64,000 bases of DNA from Photobacterium damselae (GCF_003026815.1 NZ_PYOG01000005.1:163906-227905), one strand, 5' to 3'; numbered from the stretch's first letter, positions 27,683 through 38,298 are shown. The notes: a model not told the origin generated them from the letters alone. Program-made: numbers and translations.

Positions 27683-30600
27683 ATGAAACAAGTTCTCATT
27701 CGCTTTATTGGAATTTTACTGCCTTTGATTGCCATTGTCGCAACCGCTTCGTGGTATTTCTACCAACAAGATGTTGCCCAACTGCAAGAGCGAGTAAAAG
27801 AGAAAGAGCACAACTACCATTCATCTCTGATGCAGATTCATAAATTGCATTTTAAATCGACTATTCACGATTTAACTTACCTTTCAGGAAAAATTCAGCC
27901 ACAGCATGGCAACAAGCTCTCAGTTGAAGAGATACGCAAAACATTTAACCAACTGATGATTAATACTCCTGAATATTTTTCTATTGCTTTATTGGATAAG
28001 AAAGGCTATCCCATAATCCAAACTAACTCGCTTAAGTCTCAACAGAATCTTCCACCCCAAGATATTTATCGACACTATCAAACGATAATAAAGAACATTC
28101 CGGAGCGCTCAATTCTTGTTTCGCCCTTCTTATACTATGAAAATGAAATTCTATACAATTTCATGTTAACCATAGGTCATAACAAGTTCTCTTCTATTCT
28201 TCTTTCTTATCGGCTAAACACCTTTTTAAATGATTTTTCGAAAGATTATTCTTGGACTAATGGAAAAAACTTCATACTTGATGAAAATGGCAACTTAATA
28301 GTTAAAGCTGAAAATGAACTTTGGCCATATTCAATGACAAAAGAGAAGTTCAGCGACCTATATAAAAAAGAATGGGATTTAATTAAAAATAATAAACAAG
28401 GACAATTCACGATAGAAGGTCAACTTTTCACCTTTACAAATTTTTCATTAATTAATATAACTGCTTCAAACTCAAACATTCCCTCAGTAAACTTTCCTTG
28501 GGTTATTATTACCAAAACAGATATTCACCAAGAAGTGAATCATCTCTTATATTCGCAACAAAGAATTATTAAGATCATTGCTTTCGTTGTCTTTATTATG
28601 TCACTTTTTTCAGCTTGTATCGTTCTTGCTTGGCACTTTTCGCAACAACTCTTATATGAAAAGAAACTAAGAAAGGAACGCGATAATATTTTAGACCGAT
28701 ACTCATCCGTAATAAGGAATACGGCTGATGGATTAATTTTAATCAACCGTAAGAAACAGATAAAATCATTAAACTATGCAGCATGCAGTATCTTTAATAT
28801 TACAACAGACAGCGTTGGACAATCTATCCTTTCCATCACGACTGACAAAACCGTAACCGCAGAAATACTACGATTATTTAACCTTGTAAGTGCAGAAAAA
28901 CCCAATTCTAAGCATACTATTTTTAAAGCAAAAACAATTCTTAATACAATATCAATTCGACATATTGAACTGATGGTATCTAAAATTGATTCCACTAACC
29001 AAGATGAATTTCTATTCAATATAAAAGATATCACTTATTGGGTACAACGAGAAAATAAAATAAGAAATCTATCCCAAGTTATTGAACAAAGTGATGATGG
29101 TATTGTTATTATTTCTTTTGATGGCATCATTGAGTATGTCAACAAATCGTTTGAACTAGCCAAAAACAAGCGCTCTTATGAATTGGTTGGAACCAAAGCT
29201 GAAGTATTGTTAGAACCTTATAATATTCCAGATTTAGAGCTAGAACAATTACATAAAAAAATACAACGCGGTGAAACAATCCAATATATTGTTGATTATT
29301 TTGATAATAACCATAACACTATCTACGAACATAAGAAAATATCACCAATTAAAAATAACAATGGGGATATCACTCATTATGTTTCAATTACTAGAAATAT
29401 TACCGAACAAATTATAGCAGAAGAAAAACTTAAACGTTTAGCACATTATGATGATAAGACTAGTCTACCTAATCGAGTTCATCTTACTAATAAAATAGCT
29501 AACTATATTCAATCCTCAGAAACACCGGCTATTTTATTAGATATAGATTTAGATAATTTTAAAACAGTAAATGAAACATTGGGCATGGAATGCGGAGATG
29601 AGATATTACTTGTTATTGCGCAGCGACTACAAATTTTTGCTCAATCAGGCATTATAGCAAGAGTTAGCGGTGATGAATTTGTACTATTTTTAACAAACTT
29701 GGCCGTTATCCCTGATTTTCAGCGCTTTTGCCAACAAATTCATGAGTATATTAGCCAACCAATACAGATTCAGCATAAGAGTTTATCCATTAATATCAGT
29801 ATAGGGATCGCTCGATACCCTCAAGATGCAACAACAACCGATAGTTTAATTAAATACGCAAATATTGCTCTTTATGAAGCTAAAGATCGCGGACGTAATA
29901 GAGATTGTTACTTTGATATAGAAATGGCAGAGCGTTCAACCAAACAGTTACAACTTGAGATGCAACTACGAGAATCGCTAGGAACTGAGCGATATGAATT
30001 ATTTTATCAGCCAAAAGTAGATACACGTACTCATAAATTAGTTGGCGCAGAGGCTTTACTTCGATGGCGAGATCAATACGGAAAGCTGGTTTCACCTACA
30101 GATGTCATCCCTATTTTAGAATTATCAGGTTTAATCATCCCTGTCGGTGAGCAGTTAATTACACAAGCTTGTATGACGTTAAAACGTTGGCAAGAGCAAG
30201 GATTACAGTTACATCTAGCTTTAAATCTATCGGCGAAACAACTGGAAGATTCAGATATCGTTGAAACCTTTGAACGTAGTATTATTCTCACAGGTTGTGA
30301 TCCGAGTCTACTCCAAGTTGAGCTCACCGAGAGCATATTAATGACGGATGTTAAATTGGCTTTAGATACGCTAACTCGCTTACAAACATTAGGTATTAAG
30401 ATTGCCATTGATGATTTTGGTACTGGCTATTCATCTCTCGCGTACCTCCATACATTTCCAATTCATATACTCAAAGTTGACCGTTCATTTGTAAAAGACT
30501 TACCCTTCTGTGCCGATAGCATCACAATATCTAAAGCCATTGTTGAACTAGCCCATAGTTTGAATCTTCAAGTCGTTGCTGAAGGCGTGGAAGACAAACA

Positions 30601-30748
30601 TCAAGCCGCTTTCTTGAACTCAATTAACGTTGATGAGTTACAAGGATTTTACTTTGGGAAACCAATGCCAATTCAAGATTTTGAAACACATTTTTTGCCA
30701 AATAATAGTAAGAATCACTCGCCATGTTCAGAATCAGCTAAACAATGA
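27683..30748 (+). CDS. Sensor diguanylate cyclase/phosphodiesterase (PAS-PAS-GGDEF-EAL)
   Basis: 1021 residues. A membrane segment (about 7-27) and a second (about 296-320) enclose a periplasmic sensor domain. Two PAS domains (about 340-445 and 458-575) precede GGDEF (about 590-745) and EAL (about 760-1005). The GGDEF signature reads SGDEF (S662), one change at the first position. The EAL side looks complete: E790 in EALLRW, NLSAKQL, ELTES, IDDFGTGYSSLAYL, KVDRSF, AEGVED. Net phosphodiesterase activity is therefore more likely, but cyclase activity cannot be excluded. Its 3' end overlaps the convergent small gene by 34 bases. Confidence 0.9.
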   Translation: MKQVLIRFIGILLPLIAIVATASWYFYQQDVAQLQERVKEKEHNYHSSLMQIHKLHFKSTIHDLTYLSGKIQPQHGNKLSVEEIRKTFNQLMINTPEYFSIALLDKKGYPIIQTNSLKSQQNLPPQDIYRHYQTIIKNIPERSILVSPFLYYENEILYNFMLTIGHNKFSSILLSYRLNTFLNDFSKDYSWTNGKNFILDENGNLIVKAENELWPYSMTKEKFSDLYKKEWDLIKNNKQGQFTIEGQLFTFTNFSLINITASNSNIPSVNFPWVIITKTDIHQEVNHLLYSQQRIIKIIAFVVFIMSLFSACIVLAWHFSQQLLYEKKLRKERDNILDRYSSVIRNTADGLILINRKKQIKSLNYAACSIFNITTDSVGQSILSITTDKTVTAEILRLFNLVSAEKPNSKHTIFKAKTILNTISIRHIELMVSKIDSTNQDEFLFNIKDITYWVQRENKIRNLSQVIEQSDDGIVIISFDGIIEYVNKSFELAKNKRSYELVGTKAEVLLEPYNIPDLELEQLHKKIQRGETIQYIVDYFDNNHNTIYEHKKISPIKNNNGDITHYVSITRNITEQIIAEEKLKRLAHYDDKTSLPNRVHLTNKIANYIQSSETPAILLDIDLDNFKTVNETLGMECGDEILLVIAQRLQIFAQSGIIARVSGDEFVLFLTNLAVIPDFQRFCQQIHEYISQPIQIQHKSLSINISIGIARYPQDATTTDSLIKYANIALYEAKDRGRNRDCYFDIEMAERSTKQLQLEMQLRESLGTERYELFYQPKVDTRTHKLVGAEALLRWRDQYGKLVSPTDVIPILELSGLIIPVGEQLITQACMTLKRWQEQGLQLHLALNLSAKQLEDSDIVETFERSIILTGCDPSLLQVELTESILMTDVKLALDTLTRLQTLGIKIAIDDFGTGYSSLAYLHTFPIHILKVDRSFVKDLPFCADSITISKAIVELAHSLNLQVVAEGVEDKHQAAFLNSINVDELQGFYFGKPMPIQDFETHFLPNNSKNHSPCSESAKQ

Positions 30749-30954
30749 GAAAAATCACTCGCAAGTAAATCAGCCGCGACTTCTGCTTGATCTTCATCAA
30801 CCATAAGTCTTACGCCACCCATGGCATTGGAATATAACCACTGCATATTCACCGTATGCTCATCGGCAAGAAAAGCATGTATTCCTGCCGAATTTAGACT
30901 GGCTTTAGCAATATGTGCTTCGTGAGGAAAAAGAAAACGTGCAATGGTGATCAT
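30715..30954 (-). CDS. DUF2007-like small protein
   Basis: About 79 residues from ATG 30954, which has GGGAG upstream; a TTG at 30969 is less likely. The sequence MITIARFLFPHEAHIAKAS followed by LNSAGIHAFLADE resembles DUF2007 (putative signal-transducing) proteins. Function unknown. It overlaps the 3' end of the PAS-GGDEF-EAL gene tail-to-tail. Confidence 0.7.
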   Translation of the reverse strand: MITIARFLFPHEAHIAKASLNSAGIHAFLADEHTVNMQWLYSNAMGGVRLMVDEDQAEVAADLLASDFSHCLADSEHGE

Positions 30955-31224
30955 AAGTCGTACTCCCAAATGGCGTCTACTAGAGTATAATTCTTAATCA
31001 GCATATACCCAAACCACTTGGTAAAACCAATTCAGATACCTTGTGCTGGTGCAAATTTGATACAGATCCTGTTGTGTAATACTCTCTTTACCCAAGCCTT
31101 TCTTATCGAAGCCTAAACTTGAGAATTACTTGGGTGTAGAACCGATGTATTGAGAATCCCTACTCGATTATTCGGTTCATTTAGGTATACAATGAACCTA
31201 TGGTTGATGCTCACGGTGCAAAAA

Positions 31225-31578
31225 ATGAATTTTAACAATTATCAAAGTTTCAGTGATTACCTTGATGATCTTAATAAACAAAAACAGAACGCACAAATAC
31301 AAGGTAAACCACAAGCCTACCCTCAGCGTACTCAGGTTGTTGTAGACCCAACCGATCAAAGTAAAGCAAGAGAAGCGCTAGCTAAAGAGCAGGAGCTTGC
31401 TTCAAGAAAGGCCGAACAAGAAACGAAAATGCAGCATTATCGTATTAGTGGCCGCTACGTATTGGAAAATGAAGCCGTTTCTCAACAAAAACAACAGAAA
31501 CCAACACGACCAGCAGATCCAAATCGAATTGCATACATTCAGCAGTTACGTAAAGAGCTAAAACTGGTGAAGCGTTAA
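31225..31578 (+). CDS. Small charged protein of unknown function
   Basis: About 117 residues, rich in Gln, Lys and Arg. It has a probable coiled-coil or helical region (AREALAKEQELASRKAEQET) and a basic C-terminus (YIQQLRKELKLVKR). I do not recognise the family. The frame is open from 31150; ATG 31192 has AGG upstream, while ATG 31225 gives the more natural N-terminus MNFNNYQSF but a poor ribosome binding site, so the start is uncertain. Codon use matches neighbours. Confidence 0.55.
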   Translation: MNFNNYQSFSDYLDDLNKQKQNAQIQGKPQAYPQRTQVVVDPTDQSKAREALAKEQELASRKAEQETKMQHYRISGRYVLENEAVSQQKQQKPTRPADPNRIAYIQQLRKELKLVKR

Positions 31579-32474
31579 AATAAATTAGATAGACCAAGCA
31601 GTAATCGATCATTTTTTAGCATTACTGTTTGGGGTTAATTTCCCCTTTTTATCCTACAATAAACCCGATTTCTATTATTCTTACTCTGCATTCTTTACTT
31701 CATTTATAGTTTATCGCTATATCATCTGTAAAAATTTCCTCTTTTTAATTTTCTCCTATTATCAAAATAAACCACGCACCTTCTCTTATATCGAGTAAAC
31801 AATTTTATATCAGGTAAAAAATTTCGCTACATCTCGCCTATTGAGAATTGCGACTAATGAATTAATAGATCTTTCCTACTGATTCTTCTCACTCTATGAG
31901 AGGATTTTTTTTATTATTACCCAAAATAATCTTTCGAACGCCGTTTTATTAACCAGAAAAATGTCTTAATTTAACAATTGAATGGTGTTTTTATAAATAT
32001 GAAGGAAAAATAATCGATGAAATTTAGATTATTTTTCCCACAATCTCATCAAATGAGAATATTAAATTTATTTTTTATTCCAGTTTTGGCAAATCATATT
32101 TCATATTAACTTATTGATTACACACCATACGATATGAACATAAGAGAATTAGATAAAAACATACGCCAATAAAAAACATAACCACATGAAATAAAAGAAA
32201 ATAAAATCAACACCTAAATAATAATCTCAAAAATGGAAAGGTTAACAAATAAAAATGCAACTACCATAAGATTAGAATGAGCAATAATAAACAAAACAAT
32301 AAATATACATATAGCTAACAATTATATTTTTCATTTGCCATTTTTAACATAAATAACAAATATCACCCAAAGTTTTTTCTCATTGCCTACACTAAATCAT
32401 AAATTAATGCAATATATGCAGAAGGCTTTTTAGGGGTTAAAATTAGCCCTCATAAGAAAGAACGAAGAAGATTA
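31579..32474. other. Long AT-rich intergenic region before gltS
   Basis: About 900 bases without a supported gene. A terminator-like GGGG-TTAATTT-CCCC plus T-run is at 31631-31651. A weaker hairpin with a long T-run ends near 31916. A palindromic AGGGGTTAAAATTAGCCCT lies at 32431-32449 in the presumed gltS leader, just upstream of AAGAAG. The remainder has no structure I recognise. Confidence 0.5.
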
Positions 32475-33710
32475 ATGATGAACACAACAATTCATATTAA
32501 TGAACTTGAGTCATTGCTTATCGCAATCATTGTGCTTTTTCTTGGCTCATTTATTAACTCTAAAATCAAGGTTCTGCAAAAATACAATATTCCAGAACCT
32601 ATTGTTGGTGGTTTGATCGTTGCTATCTTAATTACATTACTTCATTTAGAAGGTGTTGATGTTGTTTTCAAACTCTCAATGAAAGACACATTAATGCAAA
32701 TGTTTTTTGCCACGGTAGGCCTAGCAGCGAGTTATAAGCTACTTCTACAAGGTGGTTCACGTGTATTACTATTTTTAGGCTTAGCTACAGTATTTATTAT
32801 TATTCAAGATGCTGTTGGTGTGAGCTTAGCGAAAGTACTTGGACTTGACCCACTACTTGGCTTAATTGTTGGCTCGATTACCTTATCTGGTGGACACGGT
32901 ACAGGTGCCGCTTGGTCTCAAACGTTTGCCCAACAATATGGCTTAACCAATACACTTGAACTTTCGATGGCTGCGGCAACGTTTGGTCTGGTAATGGGTG
33001 GTATTATTGGCGGTCCGATTGCACAAAGACTGATCAAGAAACATAACTTAACTTCATCATTTGGTGAAGGTAAAAACCACCATGACCAACACCCTGAATT
33101 GGTGACATACAGTGAAAATGAAGAAGATCGCATAACCTCTAAAACAACGATTGAGGTTCTCTTTATTCTTCTTGTTTGTGTGGCTGGTGCTTCACATGTA
33201 AAAACCTTTATTGATGGTTTTGGTATTAGCTCACTCAATATTCCAGAATTTGTTTACTCTCTGTTTATTGGTGTGTTTATTACTAACATTTGTGAAAGTA
33301 CAAAAGCATACAAAATTAACAATGAAACAGTGGATGCACTAGGTACCATTTCTTTATCGCTATTCTTAGCAATGGCCTTAATGAGTTTGCATCTATGGGA
33401 ATTGCTGGATCTGGCGTTACCGATGCTAGCTATTCTTGCGGTTCAAACGGTAGTTCTTGGTCTATTTACCTACTTTGTGACATTCCGTGTTATGGGTAGT
33501 AACTACGATGCTGCGGTTATTGTCGGTGGCCACTGTGGTTTTGGTATGGGTGCAACCCCTACAGCTGTGATGAACATGGGCTCTTTGGTGTCTCGTTATG
33601 GTCCATCACCGCAAGCCTTTATGGTTGTTCCTATTGTTGGTGCATTCTTCATCGATATTGCCAACCTAATTGTGCTACAAGGTTACTTGATGTTTATCGC
33701 ACCAAACTAA
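32475..33710 (+). CDS. gltS: Sodium/glutamate symporter GltS
   Basis: A 411-residue GltS-family carrier with about ten membrane segments. The glycine-rich re-entrant loops appear as SGGHGTGAAW and GHCGFGMGATPTAVMNM, which are family hallmarks. It imports glutamate with sodium. Two adjacent ATG codons at 32475 and 32478 follow AAGAAG. A single-gene unit with a strong terminator. Confidence 0.93.
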   Translation: MMNTTIHINELESLLIAIIVLFLGSFINSKIKVLQKYNIPEPIVGGLIVAILITLLHLEGVDVVFKLSMKDTLMQMFFATVGLAASYKLLLQGGSRVLLFLGLATVFIIIQDAVGVSLAKVLGLDPLLGLIVGSITLSGGHGTGAAWSQTFAQQYGLTNTLELSMAAATFGLVMGGIIGGPIAQRLIKKHNLTSSFGEGKNHHDQHPELVTYSENEEDRITSKTTIEVLFILLVCVAGASHVKTFIDGFGISSLNIPEFVYSLFIGVFITNICESTKAYKINNETVDALGTISLSLFLAMALMSLHLWELLDLALPMLAILAVQTVVLGLFTYFVTFRVMGSNYDAAVIVGGHCGFGMGATPTAVMNMGSLVSRYGPSPQAFMVVPIVGAFFIDIANLIVLQGYLMFIAPN

Positions 33711-33731
33711 CAGTTAGTATCGAAATCTCTC

Positions 33732-33762
33732 AAAAGGGAAGGTTTTATGCCTTCCCTTTTTG
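33732..33762 (+). terminator. Terminator of gltS
   Basis: AAAAGGGAAGG, loop TTTTATG, CCTTCCCTTTTT. Confidence 0.9.
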
Positions 33763-33959
33763 TTATATTTCAGAACCATATTCCCTATAAGGATTATGAA
33801 GAAAAAAGCTGAAATATGACAAACACCTTTCATTTGTAACAAATCTTTTCCCCCTATTTTCTCAAAAAATAATACTGATAGAATCCGCGCTCATTTTGCT
33901 GATTAGCGTGATACTTATCACAGCTAGTTGTCGTTAGCATTTTATTTTTTGAGAGAACA

Positions 33960-35189
33960 ATGAAGAAATTTGATAGAGCAATGCAGATCCTATTCGCAGG
34001 ATTCTGTATCAACCTTTGTATGGGTATCCTTTATGCGTGGAGTGTTTTCAAAAAAGCTCTAGTCGTTGATCTTGGCTGGTCAAACGCTGACGCATCACTA
34101 CCATACACAGTTGCCATTATTACCTTCTCTCTATCCCTTCTTGTTGCTGGTATTCTTCAAGACCGTATGGGCCCTCGCAAAGTGCTTATTTTAGGTACTG
34201 TGATGGTTGGTCTTGGCATGATTGTGTCGAGTTTTGCTAATTCACCTATGATGCTGGTGCTTACTTTTGGTATCTTAACGGGTTGTGGTATTGGTTTTGG
34301 CTATGCCTGCCTAAGTCCGTCTGCGATGAAGTGGTTCCACCCATCGAAAAAAGGGTTAGTTAACGGCTTAATTGCTGCAGGTTTTGGCTTGGCTGCGGTT
34401 TACCTTGCTCCACTAACATCAATGCTAATCTCAACTTATGGTATTAACACCAGCTTCTTAATTCTTGGTATTGCCGTTATTATTATTGCGGTTCCATTAG
34501 CATTTACTATCAATAATCCACCAGCTGACTACGTACCAGAAGCTCCTAAAGGTTACGATGCAACAAATAAGTCAACTAAGATCGTTGATATTAACTGGCG
34601 TGGAATGTTGAAAACACCTCAGTTTTACTCTCTATGGGTAATGTATGCTTTTGCGTCAGCGGCAGGTTTAATGATCATCGGTAACATCACGTCGATTGCT
34701 GCAACGCAAGCTAATATCACAGATGCGGCATACCTTGTTGTTATCTTGGCTATTTTCAACTCAGGTGGTCGTGTTGTCGCGGGTATTCTGTCTGATAAAA
34801 TTGGTGGCGTAAAAACACTGATGCTTGCTTTTATTATGCAAGGTATCAATATGGTTATGTTTGCAAGCTTTAAAACAGATTTCACTCTAATTATTGGTGC
34901 AGCAGTTGCTGGTGTGGGTTACGGTACCCTACTGGCAGTATTCCCTTCAATTATTGCTGACTTCTATGGCCTTAAAAACTACGGTGCTAACTACGGTGTG
35001 CTGTATACAGCATGGGGTGTAAGTGGTTTTATTGGTCCAGTCGTTGCCGCATACGCAGTTGATACAACAGGCACTTACACATTAGCTTATACTGTATGTT
35101 CTGTCATGATTGCTGTTGCTGTTGTACTGTCATTTATCACTAAAAAAGTTGATGCCGAAGCCCTAGAGAAAAAATTAGCTTCTGCCTAA
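33960..35189 (+). CDS. OFA-family MFS transporter (oxalate/formate antiporter-like)
   Basis: A 409-residue MFS carrier with 12 membrane segments. The start FCINLCMGILYAWSVF and the loop GILQDRMGPRKVLILG place it in the OFA/YhjX group. Members move small monocarboxylates such as oxalate, formate, pyruvate or lactate. The substrate here cannot be told from sequence. Single-gene unit with a terminator. Confidence 0.82.
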   Translation: MKKFDRAMQILFAGFCINLCMGILYAWSVFKKALVVDLGWSNADASLPYTVAIITFSLSLLVAGILQDRMGPRKVLILGTVMVGLGMIVSSFANSPMMLVLTFGILTGCGIGFGYACLSPSAMKWFHPSKKGLVNGLIAAGFGLAAVYLAPLTSMLISTYGINTSFLILGIAVIIIAVPLAFTINNPPADYVPEAPKGYDATNKSTKIVDINWRGMLKTPQFYSLWVMYAFASAAGLMIIGNITSIAATQANITDAAYLVVILAIFNSGGRVVAGILSDKIGGVKTLMLAFIMQGINMVMFASFKTDFTLIIGAAVAGVGYGTLLAVFPSIIADFYGLKNYGANYGVLYTAWGVSGFIGPVVAAYAVDTTGTYTLAYTVCSVMIAVAVVLSFITKKVDAEALEKKLASA

Positions 35190-35215
35190 ACAATATAAAA
35201 AATAGATCTGTCACG

Positions 35216-35248
35216 AAAAGCCTAGATGTTTCTATCTAGGCTTTTTTC
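35216..35248 (+). terminator. Terminator of the OFA transporter gene
   Basis: AAAAGCCTAGAT and ATCTAGGCTTTTTT form a perfect 12-base-pair stem with a T-run. Confidence 0.9.
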
Positions 35249-35342
35249 GTATTGAAAAACATAGACCTAGCCAATTTCATTTTCGCTTTTTTCAAAAGTA
35301 CTTTCTATACTCAATGCATAATGCTTAGCAAGGATGAAAGCC

Positions 35343-36371
35343 ATGGTTAGTCATCGATTATCAATACAACAGCTAGGGCTTGTATTAGTTGCTCTATTGT
35401 TCAGTTATGCATCGGTAGCAAGCTCAACATTAGAGACAGTAAAAAAAAGAGGTTACATCAAATGTGGTGTGAGTACTGGATTATTAGGATTTTCTGAGCC
35501 CAATCAAAAAGGGATTTGGCACGGGTTTGATGTTGAATTTTGTCGGGCCGTTGCCGCTGCAGTATTAAAAGATAAAGGGCAGGTAAAATTTATCCCTCTC
35601 ACAGCTAAAGAGCGCTTCTTTGCATTACAAAACAACGATGTGGATTTATTGGCTCGAAATACCAGTTGGACGCTTCATCGTGACACCTCATTAAATGTAT
35701 TATTCACAGGCGTTAGTTATTACGATGGTCAAGGTTTCTTAGTCAAAACCTCAGCTAATATTAATAAAATTACGGAATTATCAAATCCAAGAATCTGTTT
35801 TCAAACGGGAACGACAACAGAGCTTAATCTCTCTGAATATTTTGCTCAAATAAAACAGCCGTTTCAATCCATCCCCTTTGATGCGAAACCACAGCTAGTG
35901 ACCGCTTTTGAAGATGATCGATGTGATGTTATCAGCAGTGATAAGGCGGGCTTATATTCTATTAAACAATCATTAAAAGATCCCCTATCAGCTCATATAT
36001 TAGTTAGCGTTATTTCTAAAGAACCTTTAGGTCCAGTTGTACGTGACAACGATAGCCAGTGGTTTAACATCGTAAAATGGACGCTGTTTACATTACTTAA
36101 TGCCGAAGAAAATCGTATTAGCTCTGAAAATATTGATGATTTAAAAGACTCATCTATCCCCCATATAGCTCGTTTTCTCTCAACCAAAGACAACTTAAGT
36201 GAAGGGCTTCAGCTTCCTCTTGACTGGCGTTACCAGATCATTAAGCAAGTTGGGAACTATGGTCAAATATATGAACGCACCTTAGGTCATTCATCTAAAC
36301 TTAAGATGGAACGAGGGCTCAATGCGTTATGGATTGATGGCGGTATTCAGTATGCTCCGCCGATTCGATAA
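35343..36371 (+). CDS. Orphan amino-acid ABC substrate-binding protein (AapJ-like)
   Basis: About 342 residues with a signal peptide (cleavage near SVASS). The general L-amino-acid-binding AapJ/BztA pattern is clear: LETVKKRGYIKCGVSTGLLG, GFDVEFCRAVAAAVL, DLLARNTSWTLHRD. ATG 35343 has AAGGA at good spacing, while ATG 35334 is directly on it, so 35343 is preferred. No permease or ATPase lies next to it, so it must work with a transporter elsewhere or serve as a sensor part. Confidence 0.82.
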   Translation: MVSHRLSIQQLGLVLVALLFSYASVASSTLETVKKRGYIKCGVSTGLLGFSEPNQKGIWHGFDVEFCRAVAAAVLKDKGQVKFIPLTAKERFFALQNNDVDLLARNTSWTLHRDTSLNVLFTGVSYYDGQGFLVKTSANINKITELSNPRICFQTGTTTELNLSEYFAQIKQPFQSIPFDAKPQLVTAFEDDRCDVISSDKAGLYSIKQSLKDPLSAHILVSVISKEPLGPVVRDNDSQWFNIVKWTLFTLLNAEENRISSENIDDLKDSSIPHIARFLSTKDNLSEGLQLPLDWRYQIIKQVGNYGQIYERTLGHSSKLKMERGLNALWIDGGIQYAPPIR

Positions 36372-36578
36372 CGATAGATGTTAGACAGTTGAAACATCCA
36401 TTTACAACTTTACTCACATAAAAAACACAAATGGAAATATACTGTTGTTCAAGGGGTTAGCTTGTGGGCTAATGCAAAAAAATCAGTCATGAAGCACATA
36501 TAAAGCTTGCATTTATTGGTTGAAACCCTCATATATGTGTTAACGAGAATATTTCTTACATCCCAAGGGGACTATCAT

Positions 36579-37241
36579 ATGAACGAACGTATTGTCAGTC
36601 GTAATTCCTACGAAGGCGTACTTTCAACAAACAAGGTTTTACGAAATACCTATTTCCTACTATCCATGACGCTACTGTGGTCAGCAGTTGTTGCAGGTGT
36701 GGCAATGGCTATGAACCTTCCACCTGTTCACTGGATTGTTACCCTTGTTGGTTTTTACGGCCTTCTATTCTTAACTGAGCGTAACCGCGATAGCAGTGTA
36801 GGTTTGGTGTGCGTATTTGCACTAACAGGCTTTATGGGCTACACCCTAGGTCCTATCCTAAATATGTACGTAGGTGCAGGTCTAGGTAGCGCAATTGTTC
36901 CTGCTCTAGGTGGTACAGCGCTAACATTCTTAGCGTGTTCTGCTTATGCCCTAACTACAAAGCGTGATTTGTCATTCTTAAATGGCGTGATGCTTGCTGG
37001 TTTCATCGCGATTATTGTTGCTGTGATTGCTAACATCTTCCTACAGATGTCTGTTCTATCACTTGTGATTAGTGGTATGTTTGTTCTATTTTCATCTGCT
37101 GCGATTTTGCTTACAACGCAATCAATCGTTCGTGGTGGTGAGACAAACTACATTTCAGCAACTGTGACGCTATACGTTTCTATCTACAACCTATTCCTAA
37201 GCTTGCTTCAAATCTTAGGTGTGGTGAATAGTAACGACTAA
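36579..37241 (+). CDS. yccA: BAX inhibitor-1 family membrane protein YccA
   Basis: About 221 residues from ATG 36579, which has AAGGGG upstream; this length matches YccA (219). Seven membrane segments of the BI-1/UPF0005 family are visible, ending with a QILG segment. YccA modulates the FtsH protease in E. coli. It is followed by a terminator and then tusE, as in enterics. Confidence 0.9.
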   Translation: MNERIVSRNSYEGVLSTNKVLRNTYFLLSMTLLWSAVVAGVAMAMNLPPVHWIVTLVGFYGLLFLTERNRDSSVGLVCVFALTGFMGYTLGPILNMYVGAGLGSAIVPALGGTALTFLACSAYALTTKRDLSFLNGVMLAGFIAIIVAVIANIFLQMSVLSLVISGMFVLFSSAAILLTTQSIVRGGETNYISATVTLYVSIYNLFLSLLQILGVVNSND

Positions 37242-37263
37242 TTCGGTATTACCGTATAAAATT

Positions 37264-37296
37264 AAAGCGCCTGCTCTTGGAGTGGGCGTTTTTTAT
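37264..37296 (+). terminator. Terminator of yccA
   Basis: GCGCC-TG-CTC paired with GAG-T-GGGCG and six T. Confidence 0.75.
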
Positions 37297-37374
37297 TTAT
37301 GGACAATAATTTGTACTTGCAGCGATGCCACGCTCATTTTATCCTTTCGTCCATTAATTATATCGAGGCTTATT

Positions 37375-37704
37375 ATGCTTGAGTTTGAAGACAACCAAAT
37401 CGAAACAGATGCTCAAGGGTATCTTAAAAATGTTGATGATTGGTCAAAAGAGCTAGTAACGCTACTAGCCGAAGAAGAAGGAATTGAACTGACTGAAGCT
37501 CATTGGGAAGTTATTCACTTTGTCCGTGAGTTTTATCTTGAGTTTAATACATCTCCTGCTATTCGTATGCTGGTTAAGGCTATGGCGAAACAGTATGGAG
37601 AAGAAAAAGGTAGCTCGCGCTATCTCTATAAACTCTTTCCTAAAGGCCCAGCAAAGCAAGCAACAAAACTTGCAGGCCTACCAAAACCAGTAAAGTGTAT
37701 CTAA
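37375..37704 (+). CDS. tusE: Sulfurtransferase TusE (DsrC family)
   Basis: 109 residues from ATG 37375, the DsrC/TusE family length. Family stretches include [25 protein letters not shown] and the C-terminal arm GLPKPVKCI with the sulfur-carrying penultimate cysteine. TusE passes sulfur from TusBCD to MnmA in tRNA 2-thiouridine synthesis. Neighbours yccA, acyP and rlmI match the enteric order. Confidence 0.93.
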   Translation: MLEFEDNQIETDAQGYLKNVDDWSKELVTLLAEEEGIELTEAHWEVIHFVREFYLEFNTSPAIRMLVKAMAKQYGEEKGSSRYLYKLFPKGPAKQATKLAGLPKPVKCI

Positions 37705-37834
37705 CGACTGGTACTCTAAGGCGTACATTCGTTGATCATCATTGGTATACGACTTAGCAAATAGAATAATTGATGAGTACTGCATTGCAATCGACCTTAT
37801 TACAATGTAGTACCCCTTTTATTTATCGGTTTCA

Positions 37835-38107
37835 CTATAGAATTTGAAACCCATCCATACGACGCCACTCAACTTCATCTGCATTGAGATAATCAACACG
37901 TCCCGACCTTGGTCCTGTCTCTAACCATTTAATCAGTTTCAGTACGTTCTCCTCATGACCACAGGCGATTACTTCAACACTGCCATCAGAGAGATTCTTG
38001 GCGTATCCAGTTAACCCCAGTTTCAATCCTTCGTGAGCAGTATGAAAACGAAATCCCACGCCTTGGACTACGCCTTTCACGTTCGCTTTCATGCAGATTT
38101 GAGACAT
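37835..38107 (-). CDS. acyP: Acylphosphatase
   Basis: 90 residues from ATG 38107, which has AAGG eight bases upstream. The catalytic signatures are VKGVVQGVGFRFHT (arginine) and GYAKNLSDGSVEV (asparagine). It hydrolyses acyl phosphates. It is transcribed against the flanking tusE and rlmI, as in E. coli. Confidence 0.93.
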   Translation of the reverse strand: MSQICMKANVKGVVQGVGFRFHTAHEGLKLGLTGYAKNLSDGSVEVIACGHEENVLKLIKWLETGPRSGRVDYLNADEVEWRRMDGFQIL

Positions 38108-38298
38108 ACTCATCACCTTAAATTTAAAATGCACTGGTTTTAGTTTATACCCAAGTATTTATATCCCTCAATACTCACGTCACAGTCTGTTATGTTTGCT
38201 TCCCTTGCTTTTAATATCATCCAGATACTTGATCTCCGTAGCATCTTTTACACTTTTCGGTATAATACGCCCCCATTCGAATCCATTCTGGGTATGTC

